Shown here in pieces: positions 6,836 through 15,390 of a DNA stretch of 41,058 bases. Within the stretch, counting starts at the first letter, position 1. The number at the start of each line of letters is the position of its first letter. The position numbers were made by a program, and so were the translations under genes. The stretch lies in assembly GCF_004000925.1 (NCBI RefSeq), contig NZ_BIME01000023.1, positions 1 through 41,058 of the forward strand, written 5' to 3'. The notes beneath the pieces were generated by a model. The model worked only from the letters and a program-made list of their open reading frames with translations. It did not search any database and had not been told where the DNA came from. The stretch is from Paenibacillus illinoisensis NBRC 15959 (GTDB taxonomy: Bacteria > Bacillota > Bacilli > Paenibacillales > Paenibacillaceae).

Positions 6836-7684
6836 ATGAAATTTAAAAAGTCACTGAATAACAACATCGCCCTTGCCGAAGACGACGAAGGTTGCGAGGT
6901 GATTGTCATAGGCACAGGCATTGGTTTCAAAAAGGCTAAAGGGCAATACCTTGATCGGAACCAGATCCAGAAAATGTTCAGAATTGAAGCCAATGATAAA
7001 TACCAGCGAATCGAACAATTTTTTCATGATATTCCTCTGCAGATCATCGATATAACCGATCAAATTATTGAAATAGGCCAGGAGAAGATTGGGAAAAAGC
7101 TTAATAGTTCAATCCTGTTGACCCTTGCGGATCATATTCATTTTGCACTTGAACGCCATAAAAGCGGTATGGATGTGCAAAATCCACTTCACTGGGACAT
7201 CCGGCATCTGTATCCTGTGGAATATCGTGTGGGCGAACAAGCCGTGGACCGGATTAACGAAGCTTTTCACGTAACGATGTCCCCTAGTGAAGCAAGTTCC
7301 ATTGCACTTCACTTCGTGAATTCGCAGCTCGACTCAGGCAGCATGAACCAAACGATAAAAATTACTAAAATGATCAACGAAAGCCTAGAGATCATATCCA
7401 ATCATTTTGGCAATGCTCTGGATAAGGAGTCTGTGAACTATTCTAGATTCATCACCCATTTGCGTTACTTCATCGTCCGCCAAATGAACCGAGAGGTACT
7501 TTCGTTCAAGGATCAGCATTTTTTGTATGACGTGTTGTCAGAACGGTATCCTTCCAGCTTCCAATGTGCGCAAGATATAAAGGAGTTTATGGAACGACAG
7601 TATGAGTTCACCATTACTCCTGATGAGATGGTTTATCTAATGATTCACATCGAGAGAGTGACGTCGCATTCCGATGCGGACTAA
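6836..7684 (+). CDS. licT: LicT/BglG-family transcriptional antiterminator
   Basis: 282 aa, close to the ~277 aa of B. subtilis LicT. Residues 1-55 are the RNA-binding CAT domain (KSLNNNIALAED, GTGIGFKKAKGQ). PRD1 spans ~65-170 and PRD2 ~172-282. The phosphorylatable histidines are visible at H100 (ADHIHFALE), H159 (SIALHF), H208 (FITHLR) and H271 (MIHIERV). The protein binds RAT RNA in the absence of PTS phosphorylation by its cognate transporter and prevents leader termination. ATG 6836 is chosen because GGGGGTGAAGG precedes it; an upstream ATG falls inside the leader terminator. It is the first gene of licT-bglP-bglH and has its own RAT, so it is autoregulated. Confidence 0.96.
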   Translation: MKFKKSLNNNIALAEDDEGCEVIVIGTGIGFKKAKGQYLDRNQIQKMFRIEANDKYQRIEQFFHDIPLQIIDITDQIIEIGQEKIGKKLNSSILLTLADHIHFALERHKSGMDVQNPLHWDIRHLYPVEYRVGEQAVDRINEAFHVTMSPSEASSIALHFVNSQLDSGSMNQTIKITKMINESLEIISNHFGNALDKESVNYSRFITHLRYFIVRQMNREVLSFKDQHFLYDVLSERYPSSFQCAQDIKEFMERQYEFTITPDEMVYLMIHIERVTSHSDAD

Positions 7685-7713
7685 CACATCACGTATGAAT
7701 AAGAATGGAATAT

Positions 7714-7743
7714 GGAGTGTTACTGATTCGATCAGGCACCACC
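7714..7743 (+). promoter_or_regulatory. RAT antiterminator site 2 (LicT target) between licT and bglP
   Basis: GGAGTGTTACTGATTCG followed by ATCAGGCACCACC; differs from RAT 1 by a single base (GTTAC against GTCAC). It overlaps the next terminator's left arm. Confidence 0.88.
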
Positions 7744-7798
7744 AAATGTTACCGACTCTGCACTTGCGGCGGATCGGTTAGACATTTGGTTTTTTTTT
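7741..7798 (+). terminator. LicT-controlled terminator upstream of bglP
   Basis: ACCAAATGT-ACCGA pairs with TCGGT-ACATTTGGT (right arm ends 7790), followed by nine T. Read-through requires antitermination at RAT 2. Confidence 0.88.
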
Positions 7799-7823
7799 CG
7801 CCAAAAACAGAGGAGGAATCAGC

Positions 7824-9746
7824 ATGAACCACAAGGAGTTGTCCAAGGAGATCATCCAATTAACAGGAGGAGAAGAAAACATCATCCAGGCCTGGCACTG
7901 CATCACTAGGCTCCGCTTCAACGTTAAAGATGGAAAAAAGGTTCAACTGGAGCAGATCAAAAAACTGGACGGTGTCCTCGGTGCACAGTTTCAAAACGAT
8001 CAATTCCAGGTTGTTATCGGGAATCGCGTCGCGGCGGTATATGAGGAATTGGAGGGACAACTAAAGCAGGGCACCTCTACGGAGCATGACAAACAAGCTC
8101 CACGCTCCAGAGGCATCAACGCCGTTTTGGATACCATCTCGGGCATATTCACACCGATTTTGCCGGCTATTGTGGGCACCGGTATGCTCAAAGGAATTCT
8201 GGCACTGCTGGTGTCCTTGGGACTGTTACACGAAACCAGTGGTGAATATCAGATCTTGTCCTCTATCGGCAATGCTGCTTTTTATTTTTTGCCGTTCCTG
8301 TTAGCCGTATCGTCCGCTCGCAAATTCAAGGTGAATGAGTACATTGCTCTGACATTAGCAGGGACATTGTTGTACCCGACTATTCTGGATGCTTACAATG
8401 CCAATCACCTTGAACCAATTCGTTTTCTTTCGCTCCCGGTATCGATCGTGAATTACACGCAGTCTGTCATTCCGATTATCTTGGGTGTGTGGTTGCTTAG
8501 CTACGTGTATCGCTGGGTGGACAAGATTATCCCAGGCCCGGTAAAAGTCATTTTTACATCGATGATTGTACTGGTCATTACGGTTCCGGTTCTGTTGATT
8601 GCCATCGGCCCGTTAGGCACATACATCGGCAATTATTTGGAAATAGGCACCTCTTGGCTCTTTGCCCATTCCGGTCCTTTGACGGGAATTATCCTTGGTG
8701 GCTTGATGCCATTAATCGTCATGACAGGAATGCACTATGCATTTTTCCCGGGAACACTGCAAAATTTGAGCAAACTCGGTTATGACGTGCTTTTGTTACC
8801 CATCAACCTGGTCACGAACATGAGTCAGGCTGGCGCGGTAACGGCGGTATTTCTCAAAACGAAAAACCCGAACATGAAGTCGATTGCACTGTCGAGTGGC
8901 ATTTCCGCTTTACTGGGCATTACGGAACCTGCATTGTACGGAGTTACGTTAAAGTTGAAAAAACCGTTCTACGCATCACTCGTTGGTGGTGCCGTTGGCG
9001 GTGGGTTTATAACCTCAGTTGGCCTGAAATGTTTTGGCTTTGCTGTTCCCGGATTACTGTCACTGCCGTTATACATCGACCCGAAGGGCGGGATGTCCAA
9101 CTTCTGGTATGCGTTAATTGGAGTTGCCTTGAGTTTCATCGTTTCGTTCATCTTGACTTTGATGCTGAAATGGGATGATTCGGAACCACAGCCATCGCCT
9201 GCGTCAGACTCTTTACCGATGGAAGTAAAACCTGAAACCGTATCGAAGGAAAATGGATTGCCAGTTACGGTTCACACCATCGAAGAGAAGAAAGGTGAAG
9301 TACAGAGTCCACTTACCGGGGAACTTGTTCCACTTGCAGAACTTCCAGACAAAACATTTGCGGATGAGCTGACAGGTAAAGGGATTGCGATCAGGCCGAC
9401 AGAAGGCAAAGTGACCGCACCTTTTGATGGAACAGTCACGATGGTGGCCAAAAGCAAACATGCCATTATGCTTCAATCCACGGATGGAATTGATATACTC
9501 ATCCACGTCGGCCTAAATACGGTCTCGCTCAAAGGGAAGTTCTTTGATGTCAAAGTAGAAGTGGGACAAGCAGTCCGCTTGGGCGACCCGCTTGTTGAAT
9601 TCGATCTGGAGAGCATCAAAGCGGCGGGACTGGAACTTGTTTCACCCGTCATTGTAACGAATACACCGGATTATCTGGATGTTGTGCCAGTACATGTGAA
9701 GGGGGTGATTTCAATGAATGAATTGCTTCTTCTCACCGTTCGCTAA
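7824..9746 (+). CDS. bglP: PTS beta-glucoside transporter, IIBCA subunits
   Basis: 640 aa in B-C-A order. IIB (1-85) carries the phospho-cysteine C26 in AWHCITRLRF. IIC (~100-455) is a multi-span membrane channel with the family motif GITEPALYGVTL. IIA (~475-640) shows the histidine pair H546 (SKHAIML) and H561 (ILIHVGLNTV, the phosphorylated one). It imports aryl-beta-glucosides or cellobiose-type sugars and phosphorylates them at C6, taking phosphate from HPr. Unphosphorylated or phosphorylated state also controls LicT. AGGAGG lies 8 nt before the ATG. Length and domain order match BglP. Confidence 0.96.
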   Translation: MNHKELSKEIIQLTGGEENIIQAWHCITRLRFNVKDGKKVQLEQIKKLDGVLGAQFQNDQFQVVIGNRVAAVYEELEGQLKQGTSTEHDKQAPRSRGINAVLDTISGIFTPILPAIVGTGMLKGILALLVSLGLLHETSGEYQILSSIGNAAFYFLPFLLAVSSARKFKVNEYIALTLAGTLLYPTILDAYNANHLEPIRFLSLPVSIVNYTQSVIPIILGVWLLSYVYRWVDKIIPGPVKVIFTSMIVLVITVPVLLIAIGPLGTYIGNYLEIGTSWLFAHSGPLTGIILGGLMPLIVMTGMHYAFFPGTLQNLSKLGYDVLLLPINLVTNMSQAGAVTAVFLKTKNPNMKSIALSSGISALLGITEPALYGVTLKLKKPFYASLVGGAVGGGFITSVGLKCFGFAVPGLLSLPLYIDPKGGMSNFWYALIGVALSFIVSFILTLMLKWDDSEPQPSPASDSLPMEVKPETVSKENGLPVTVHTIEEKKGEVQSPLTGELVPLAELPDKTFADELTGKGIAIRPTEGKVTAPFDGTVTMVAKSKHAIMLQSTDGIDILIHVGLNTVSLKGKFFDVKVEVGQAVRLGDPLVEFDLESIKAAGLELVSPVIVTNTPDYLDVVPVHVKGVISMNELLLLTVR

Positions 9747-9822
9747 AAGTTTTTTCATATTTATCATATGAAATGATTTCAACTTTAAACACAAACTACA
9801 ATATAAAAGGAGCACAACCATC

Positions 9823-11292
9823 ATGACAAAACAAGACATTAAAAAAGTATTCCCAGCAGACTTTTTGTGGGGAGGCGCTACAGCAGCCAATCAGTTGGAG
9901 GGAGCATTTGATGCTGACGGGAAAGGGCTATCGACTTCGGACATGGCTCCATTCGTACCCAAAGAACTTCGTAATGGCAAGGATTTTACCTTTGACGTCA
10001 ATTCCGTTGAGCTTGAAGAGTTCCTGGGAGGAAACACGGATGTGTATTTCCCGAAACGCAACGGAGTAGATTTCTATCATCGTTATAAAGAAGACATTGC
10101 CTTGTTCGCTGAGATGGGCTTCAAAGTATTACGGATCTCTATGGCATGGACACGCATTTTCCCTACAGGGGAAGAAGAGGTGCCTAATGAAGCGGGTCTG
10201 GCATTCTATGACAATGTGTTGGATGAGCTCTTGAAACACAATATCGAACCGCTCGTGACCATCTCCCATTACGAAATGCCTGTACATCTAACTCAGAAAT
10301 ACAATGGTTGGGAAGACCGCAGACTCATTGACCTATATCTGAAATTCGCCAACACACTGTTTGACCGTTATAAAGACAAAGTGAAATACTGGATTACGTT
10401 TAATGAAATGAACATGATCCTTACAAGCCTATATACGGGTGGCGGAATCCTTGAGGATAAAATCAAAGGCAGCAAAGAGCAGGTTGCCTATCAAGCGACT
10501 CATCACCAGTTTGTAGCGAGTGCACTGGCTGTAAAAAGCGGTAAAGAGAAGATGCCAAACGCCCAAATCGGCTGTATGATTTGCCGTCTGGAAACGTACG
10601 CTGCATCAAGCAAACCAGAGGACGTTCTGCAAACGCTGAAGGAAGATCAGATGAATCTGTTCTATCCAGAGGTTCAGGCACGGGGCGAATACCCATCCTA
10701 CATGAATAGATATTTTGAGGAGAACGGGATTGAACTGGTGAAGGAACCTGAGGATGATGCGATTATTAAAGACAACACAGTCGATTTCATTGCATTCAGC
10801 TATTACATGACCTATATCGGAAAATACGATCCGAACGACAACAGCAACTCCGGCATGCTGGTTAGTCAAGTGAAAAACCCTCACTTGGAAGTTACCGAAT
10901 GGGGTTGGCCAATTGATCCAATCGGTCTTCGTGTTGCGCTTAACCGTTTGTACGACCGTTACCGGATGCCTTTATTCATCGTTGAGAACGGCCTTGGTGC
11001 TACTGACACACTGGAAGAAGACGGCACCATTCATGACACCTATCGGATTGACTATTTGCGTCGGCACATTGAGCAAATGAAGGAAGCTGTAGCGGATGGT
11101 GTGGATTTGATGGGCTTCACAAGCTGGGGACCTATTGACATCATTAGCTGTTCCACATCCGAAATGGGTAAACGTTATGGATTCATTTACGTAGACCAGG
11201 ATAATGCCGGTCAAGGAACACTGCAAAGATATCGCAAGGATTCGTTTGCTTGGTATAAACAGGTTATAAAGAGCAATGGGGAATCCTTATAA
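9823..11292 (+). CDS. bglH: 6-phospho-beta-glucosidase, GH1
   Basis: 489 aa, usual for the family. GH1 start motif FPADFLWGGATAANQLEGAF at ~11-30. Acid/base E195 in TFNEMN and nucleophile E388 in IVENGLG are both present. It hydrolyses the 6-phospho-beta-glucosides delivered by BglP to glucose-6-phosphate and aglycone in the cytoplasm. It follows bglP by 76 bp with an AAAGGAGC site and no terminator between, so it shares the antiterminated transcript. A short TTTCATAT/ATATGAAA dyad (9753-9773) in the gap may be a processing hairpin. A terminator at 11435-11462 closes the operon. Confidence 0.96.
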   Translation: MTKQDIKKVFPADFLWGGATAANQLEGAFDADGKGLSTSDMAPFVPKELRNGKDFTFDVNSVELEEFLGGNTDVYFPKRNGVDFYHRYKEDIALFAEMGFKVLRISMAWTRIFPTGEEEVPNEAGLAFYDNVLDELLKHNIEPLVTISHYEMPVHLTQKYNGWEDRRLIDLYLKFANTLFDRYKDKVKYWITFNEMNMILTSLYTGGGILEDKIKGSKEQVAYQATHHQFVASALAVKSGKEKMPNAQIGCMICRLETYAASSKPEDVLQTLKEDQMNLFYPEVQARGEYPSYMNRYFEENGIELVKEPEDDAIIKDNTVDFIAFSYYMTYIGKYDPNDNSNSGMLVSQVKNPHLEVTEWGWPIDPIGLRVALNRLYDRYRMPLFIVENGLGATDTLEEDGTIHDTYRIDYLRRHIEQMKEAVADGVDLMGFTSWGPIDIISCSTSEMGKRYGFIYVDQDNAGQGTLQRYRKDSFAWYKQVIKSNGESL

Positions 11293-11434
11293 GTGTAGAA
11301 TCCGATTCCGGTATGCCTGACTAAGATAACGGGTTAATTATTTCATCCGTAAATATAGAGACCATGAAAATTTTAAGATTTTTGCATAAGATTTAGGGTG
11401 TTTGATGTATACCTCTCCCGTCCGTCCATTAGAA

Positions 11435-11466
11435 AAACCTGCGCATCGGTCAGCGCAGGTTTCTCT
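11435..11466 (+). terminator. Terminator of the bgl operon
   Basis: AAACCTGCGC pairs perfectly with GCGCAGGTTT around an 8-nt loop, then TCTCT. GC-rich 10-bp stem about 140 bp after bglH. A weak family A-like fragment, GATAACGGGTTAATTATT, lies before it near 11315-11333. Confidence 0.75.
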
Positions 11467-11491
11467 GTATCATTTACCTTTATAAGTGCCT

Positions 11492-11657
11492 ATGATGAAA
11501 TGGGGGGAATTCTAAATCCTGCTTCAAATCATTTTGAAATCCCCATTGATGCCGGACCTGTTCCAGTTAATACAGTAGTGGTAGCTCAGGATTCGGAGGG
11601 TAAGGAGTTTTCCCTAGCACAGAATGATCGTGTCCAATTGCAGGAATACATTGCTGT
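11492..11657 (+). pseudogene. Possible gene remnant (GGILNPASNHFEIPIDAG frame)
   Basis: A frame open from about 11398 to 11685 first crosses the bgl terminator, then from ~11492 reads protein-like sequence (EMGGILNPASNHFEIPIDAG, VPVNTVVVAQDSEGKEF, ending in QLQEYIAVEGQ) before running into family B copy 2. No ribosome site or start fits the protein-like part. I take it as the tail of an older gene. I do not recognise the family. Confidence 0.3.
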
Positions 11658-11814
11658 CGAGGGACAAGAACATGGTTCCCATTGAAGTCGCTATTTTAGC
11701 GGCTTTTTTATTTTATCGGTACAAGTTCTTGTCCCAAGCTAAGGACAAGAACTTGTACCGATTACCGGAATGGAGAAGAACATAGTCCGATTACATATTA
11801 GATGTATATCTAAG
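11658..11814 (+). repeat. Family B repeat, copy 2
   Basis: Same parts and orientation as copy 1: GACAAGAACATGGTTC, hairpin GTCGCT/AGCGGC with T7 (11687-11710), the perfect palindrome CGGTACAAGTTCTTGTCC (11717-11734) and complement (11743-11760), ATTACCG, then after an extra ~30 bp ATTAGATGTATATCTAAG. With copy 1 it brackets the block 5410-11292 as direct repeats. Confidence 0.85.
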
Positions 11815-11989
11815 TAGATTGTGAGTCTCAATAGAGTGGCTACCTCGCTAAAGGTTGGATTATGACAGAAAGTGCGGAGAACCGCATCACAGATAGAGGT
11901 GAGTTCTCTGAAGCAAAAGTCGCTCTACAAATACGGTGATAATCAATAAACCCTGATGGTTCTTCATTTCTCCAAAGAACGTAAATAAA
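11815..11989. other. Gap between family B copy 2 and the TetR terminator
   Basis: About 175 bp with no supported gene. A 25-codon frame starting ATGACAGAAAGTGCGG has no ribosome site. I see no promoter or palindrome beyond the terminator at its right edge. Confidence 0.4.
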
Positions 11990-12038
11990 CGAACACGAGG
12001 GAGTCTCATATTGGGAGATCTCTCGTATTCGTCTTTTT
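11990..12038. terminator. Bidirectional terminator at the end of the TetR gene
   Basis: CGAACACGAGGGAGTCTC pairs, with a few mismatches, with GAGATCTCTCGTATTCG; TCTTTTT follows on the plus strand and a T-rich stretch (TTTATTTA) on the minus strand. It ends the minus-strand TetR gene. Confidence 0.7.
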
Positions 12039-12654
12039 AATCGGCATACTTGTTTATTATCGTATGAGCAGCCTCATCCGCTATTTGAAAAGCTCGCTCT
12101 CGTGAAATACTGAAATCAAGCAGCAACATTTTGGGCCATAGCACCTGCCCAGCAATTAGACTCATAAATTCATTGGCCGTTTTTGACACATCCGGCAGAT
12201 TTATATTACCCAATTGAACTTCATCTACTAAATATTGCGTCAATTTCTGATGCACGGCGCCTTCGCCCAGTTCATAATGAAAAAGACTGAGCTCGGGGAA
12301 CTGCTTGGCTTCTGCAATGACGACCCGGAATAAGGGAGCCATTCCATCACGAGTCAGCACGCATGCGTAGTCTCGTCCGAACTTTATTAATCCTTGAAGG
12401 GGAGAGCCGAGCTCCGGTGGAAAGTCCCATTCGGGATCAAGCTCCCAAAAATGCTTGACGATGGTTTCAAAAATCAATTCCTTCGTCGGAAAATGATTGA
12501 AAAGTGTACCTGTAGAGAGACCAGCAAGTTTTGCAATCTGAGCTAAAGTAGTCCGCGCATACCCTTTTTCAAAAAACAGTTCTTGTGCAGCTGCAATCGC
12601 GCACGCCCTTTTTTCTTCCTTTATACGTTCATGGTAAGTTGATTTAGTTCCCAT
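12037..12654 (-). CDS. TetR/AcrR-family transcriptional regulator
   Basis: 205 aa. HTH at ~15-60 (AAAQELFFEKGYARTTLAQI, then AGLSTGTLFNHFPTKELIF), the TetR_N signature. The ligand domain (~75-205) resembles the AefR/TetR_C_7 type with long helices. It lies downstream of, and on the same strand as, the SDR gene at 12794-13552, separated by a terminator, so it is likely transcribed separately while controlling that SDR. Such regulators generally repress and release DNA upon binding a small hydrophobic effector; the effector is unknown. Confidence 0.9.
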   Translation of the reverse strand: MGTKSTYHERIKEEKRACAIAAAQELFFEKGYARTTLAQIAKLAGLSTGTLFNHFPTKELIFETIVKHFWELDPEWDFPPELGSPLQGLIKFGRDYACVLTRDGMAPLFRVVIAEAKQFPELSLFHYELGEGAVHQKLTQYLVDEVQLGNINLPDVSKTANEFMSLIAGQVLWPKMLLLDFSISRERAFQIADEAAHTIINKYAD

Positions 12655-12737
12655 AATTCCACTCCAAAGTTGGATTTAAGTCTTATCAGAGGGATAGCAC
12701 CCTCTTCTCTACTATACAACAGTTGATCGTGTTCTAA

Positions 12738-12779
12738 AAGAAAAAGCTGCCTAAGCACCCTCGGAGGGCTTAAGCAGCA
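12738..12779 (-). terminator. Terminator of the SDR gene (12794-13552)
   Basis: Read on the minus strand, GCTGCTTAAGCCCTC pairs with GAGGGTGCTTAGGCAGC (small bulge) and is followed by TTTTTCTTTT. Confidence 0.85.
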
Positions 12780-12793
12780 ATAGGGCTAACCTA

Positions 12794-13552
12794 TTAGAGA
12801 ATCGTTTGAGCGCCATCCAGAACCAAGTCAACGCCAATGGTGAAGCGGGACTCATCCGAAGCCAGATAAACAACAGCTTTGGCAATCTCTTCGGCAGTAC
12901 CCATGCGTCCAGCCGGAATCCCGTCACGAATGCGGTTAATAACCATCTCACGAATTTCGTCAGACACGCCTAGCTTGTTCTTATCGTAAAGCGGGGTATC
13001 AATCGGTCCAGGACTCACCGTATTGAAGCGAATTCCGTTAGACGAAAATAAGTCGGAATTCCAGGCTTTGGTCAGAGTGGAAATGGCGCCTTTAGTAGCC
13101 GCATAAGCGTTGGAATGTGCATATCCGGCATGAGAACTGCTCGATCCCATTAAAACGACAGAGGATGGGTTCGCCATCACTGGAGTTAATGCCTGCATTA
13201 AGAAAAATGGAGCTTTTACGTTGATGGCAAACAAACGGTCAAAGGCTTCTTCATCGATTTGCTCGAATGGACGCCAGTCAGATACGCCTGCGTTTAAAAA
13301 GGCAATATCCAGTTTGCCAAAATGTTGTTCAACTCGATCAGCCAGTTGACGTTGAGCATTGAGGTCTCGGGAATCTGCCTGAAGCACAAGGACTTGATTT
13401 CCAAGTTCCTTTTGCGTTTTTTCTACATTTGCCGGAGTTACTCCGGTGACAATCAATTCAGCGCCTTCAGCCAGAAATTGTTTGGCTGTCTCCAAGCCAA
13501 TTCCGCTGGTGCCACCCGTAATAAGTGCTCGTTTACCATTAAGTCTAGTCAT
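12794..13552 (-). CDS. Short-chain dehydrogenase/reductase (classical SDR)
   Basis: 252 aa. Cofactor motif TGGTSGIG at 12-19, NAG at 87-89, catalytic Ser ~137, Y150 and K154 in NAYAATKGA, and a typical C-terminal YLASDESRFTIGVDLVLDGA. The residue after beta-2 is T/G rather than Asp (IVTGVTP), which favours NADP(H). Substrate unknown. A good promoter (TTGACT-17-TATATT) lies upstream. The TetR gene directly downstream is the probable regulator. One of five SDR loci in the window. Confidence 0.93.
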   Translation of the reverse strand: MTRLNGKRALITGGTSGIGLETAKQFLAEGAELIVTGVTPANVEKTQKELGNQVLVLQADSRDLNAQRQLADRVEQHFGKLDIAFLNAGVSDWRPFEQIDEEAFDRLFAINVKAPFFLMQALTPVMANPSSVVLMGSSSSHAGYAHSNAYAATKGAISTLTKAWNSDLFSSNGIRFNTVSPGPIDTPLYDKNKLGVSDEIREMVINRIRDGIPAGRMGTAEEIAKAVVYLASDESRFTIGVDLVLDGAQTIL

Positions 13553-13587
13553 GTTAAAACCTCCATCGCAAGATACTTACAAGGACA

Positions 13588-13628
13588 AATATAAGACGAT
13601 AATAGTCCAAAGTCAAGTAACTCAACTT
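13588..13628 (-). promoter_or_regulatory. SDR promoter with imperfect palindrome over the -35 (candidate TetR operator)
   Basis: On the minus strand TTGACT (13616-13611), 17-bp spacer, TATATT (13593-13588). The -35 lies inside AAGTTGAGTTACTTGACTT (13628-13610), an imperfect dyad with 9-nt arms (7 of 9 matched). Position suits repression by the neighbouring TetR protein; that link is inferred. Confidence 0.5.
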
Positions 13629-13659
13629 TATTTATTTTTTCTTATGTGATAAAATCATT

Positions 13660-14020
13660 TTGAGCACAAGAGGCTGTGAATACAGAGTGAAAAAAGTTTT
13701 TTATTCGTTTAGAGAAAGTGAGAGATGGACACTGACAAATGAGGGAGGAGTAGTCCTGATGAGACATCAGCTAAATAGGTTCAATATCTGAAGCGGGAGG
13801 GATTCCATTGTCTAAATTAGATACAAATACTCGTACAGAAGAGTATTTGTATCTATAGGAGATCGGCTCTCGTTTGCGATTGAAGTCACGAAAACTAATC
13901 GTTGAATAATTTGTTTCAGAGAATAGAAGAAGGTTGGCATGATTTTGAACTCTTATGCAACTCTTTTTGACAATGTTGGGCTATATCATGACTATTAATG
14001 TCTCTATAGAAGGTGAGTAT
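13660..14020. other. Gene-poor stretch with a perfect 14-bp-arm hairpin
   Basis: AGATACAAATACTC (13819-13832) and GAGTATTTGTATCT (13841-13854) are perfect inverted repeats around GTACAGAA. There is no T tract, so it is not an ordinary terminator. A frame beginning TTG after GGGAGGG (MSKLDTNTRT...) runs through the left arm and stops just after the right; further on, IGSRLRLKSRKLIVE can be read, resembling the start of an XRE-type HTH. This may be an HTH gene start split by a small palindromic insertion. Confidence 0.4.
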
Positions 14021-14023
14021 ACA

Positions 14024-14596
14024 TTGAAAACAATGGTTATTATCGGTGCAGGACCAGGTCTGGGATTCTCGCTGGCCAAGACTTTTGGAAAAAACGGTTT
14101 CCGTATCGCCCTAGTTTCAAGAACACAGGAGAAATTGGACAAATATGCAGAGCAGCTTGGTGAGATGGGGATTGAAGCTCAGGGTTTTTGCTGCCGATAT
14201 CACTAACAAAATGCAACTTATGAGAGCGCACTTCAATTTTTTAACAATGTTGTCATCGGAGCTATTAATACAGCTAGACAAGTCTTTCCAGAAATGATTG
14301 AACGGGGTGAAGGAGCACTTCTTTTCACAAGCGATCTTTCCGCAATGAGTCCAAGCTCGATGTTTGGAAATTCGGGTATCGCCATGTCTGGACTCCGAAA
14401 CTATATTCTTAGTTTACACGAGCGTTTGCTTCCTCTTGGAATATTTGTGGGCCATTTATCCATTAGTCCTTTAATCAAACAGGGTACAAGTTTTGATCCT
14501 GATCAAGTGGCTGAGGCTTGGTACAATCTGTATGATAAAAGAACAGAGGTAGAGGATACTTTTCCTAAAGGAATCATGCAATTTATCAAAAAATAA
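14024..14596 (+). pseudogene. SDR-family oxidoreductase pseudogene (frameshift and internal deletion)
   Basis: TTG 14024 with AAGGTGAG upstream opens MKTMVIIGAGPGLGFSLAKT, then FRIALVSRTQEKLDKYAEQL, a Rossmann start. Near 14190 an extra T breaks the frame (restored reading GFAADITNKMQL). Another frame picks up NNVVIGAINTARQVFPEM and continues in MIERGEGALLFTSDLSAM ... SGIAMSGLRNYILSL to the TAA at 14594-14596. Roughly 50 residues between the two parts are missing, including the NAG region. The enzyme cannot be functional. The family resembles atypical SDRs with a GxGPGLG cofactor loop. Confidence 0.82.
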
Positions 14597-14689
14597 ATAA
14601 TTGCTAAGGTCTTTAAAAGCGATACTTTGAATTTTGTAACCCCGGCCAAAGCGACTTTATCAAAAGCGTCCATTCACAGCTTTCCCTAT

Positions 14690-15080
14690 TTAGTGGATCA
14701 AAAAAGCGTTAATCTCCTTCTCCTTGCTCGTTTTCCATGATAGTTGCCTGCTTTCGGTATACGGCAAATGAATATGAAATTCCCCCGAGGCACTGAATAC
14801 AGGGTGCTTGCCGAAATTCGCATCCGTACGGACTTGACGTTCAGATATAGCTTATAGTCGATAAATTGAATTTCAAACGCTTCTAACGCATACTCCGAAT
14901 ACGCCGTAGTAAATACAATTCGCGCTTGAGGCATGATCGTCCGAATTTTTCTTGCCGCCGAGGTCCCCTCAAACCTAGCATCTGAATATCCCAAAAAACG
15001 GTGCCAGCAGGCGTTGTCCGGAGAGGCTCAATCGCTCGAATCCGATCCATATACCGCCCAACTACCATCAGATCCCCGAT
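14690..15080 (-). pseudogene. Response-regulator remnant (receiver domain, multiple frameshifts)
   Basis: On the minus strand three frames must be joined. GDLMVVGRYMDRIRAIEPL and TVFWDIQML correspond to the receiver's VVGxxxdxxeAi and VFLDIQMPG, with the phosphoacceptor Asp context. ARKIRTIMPQARIVFTTAYS and EYALEAFEIQFIDY match the following IVFTTAYSEYAxEAFEIxxxDYLLKP. A third frame (14690-~14835) reads FSASGEFHIHLPYTESRQLS to a TAA and may be the old C-terminus or another gene. The pattern suggests a LytTR- or SARP-type regulator. No kinase gene is nearby. Confidence 0.65.
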
Positions 15081-15309
15081 CTTCACCTGTTGTATTTTAA
15101 TGATTTGGATAAGAAATATCCGAAAATCACCAAAGAGCTCGAAGATTAAAAAAAACAAGCTGACGTATAAGTAATGAAATCATCCCATAATAGACAGGAA
15201 GTAATCTGTCTACTATACGGAACATCTTATGAGTGACATGAGGAAAGACTATAATAAACCACCAAAAGGTTGAATATAAAATGTAGTACGAGAAATGATG
15301 TCGGACGAC

Positions 15310-15390
15310 TTCAAGTTTCTGAAGTGAAGTGATTTTTTTAATCAGTATTTATTGAAGGAGAAATTCGTATGGAAACAAAGATAAATATTG
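15310..15390 (+). repeat. Duplicated leader block, copy 1 (FMN reductase locus)
   Basis: The stretch from TTCAAGTTTCTGAAGTG through GAAGGAGAAATTCGTATGG to AAAGATAAATATT is repeated, with few changes, at 23469-23546. It contains the ribosome site and start of the FMN reductase gene and an upstream CTTCA/TGAAG dyad. Confidence 0.8.

Noticed and set aside
10463..11226. Several minus-strand frames within the bglH region
   Set aside because: Antisense shadows of the intact GH1 gene with both catalytic glutamates.
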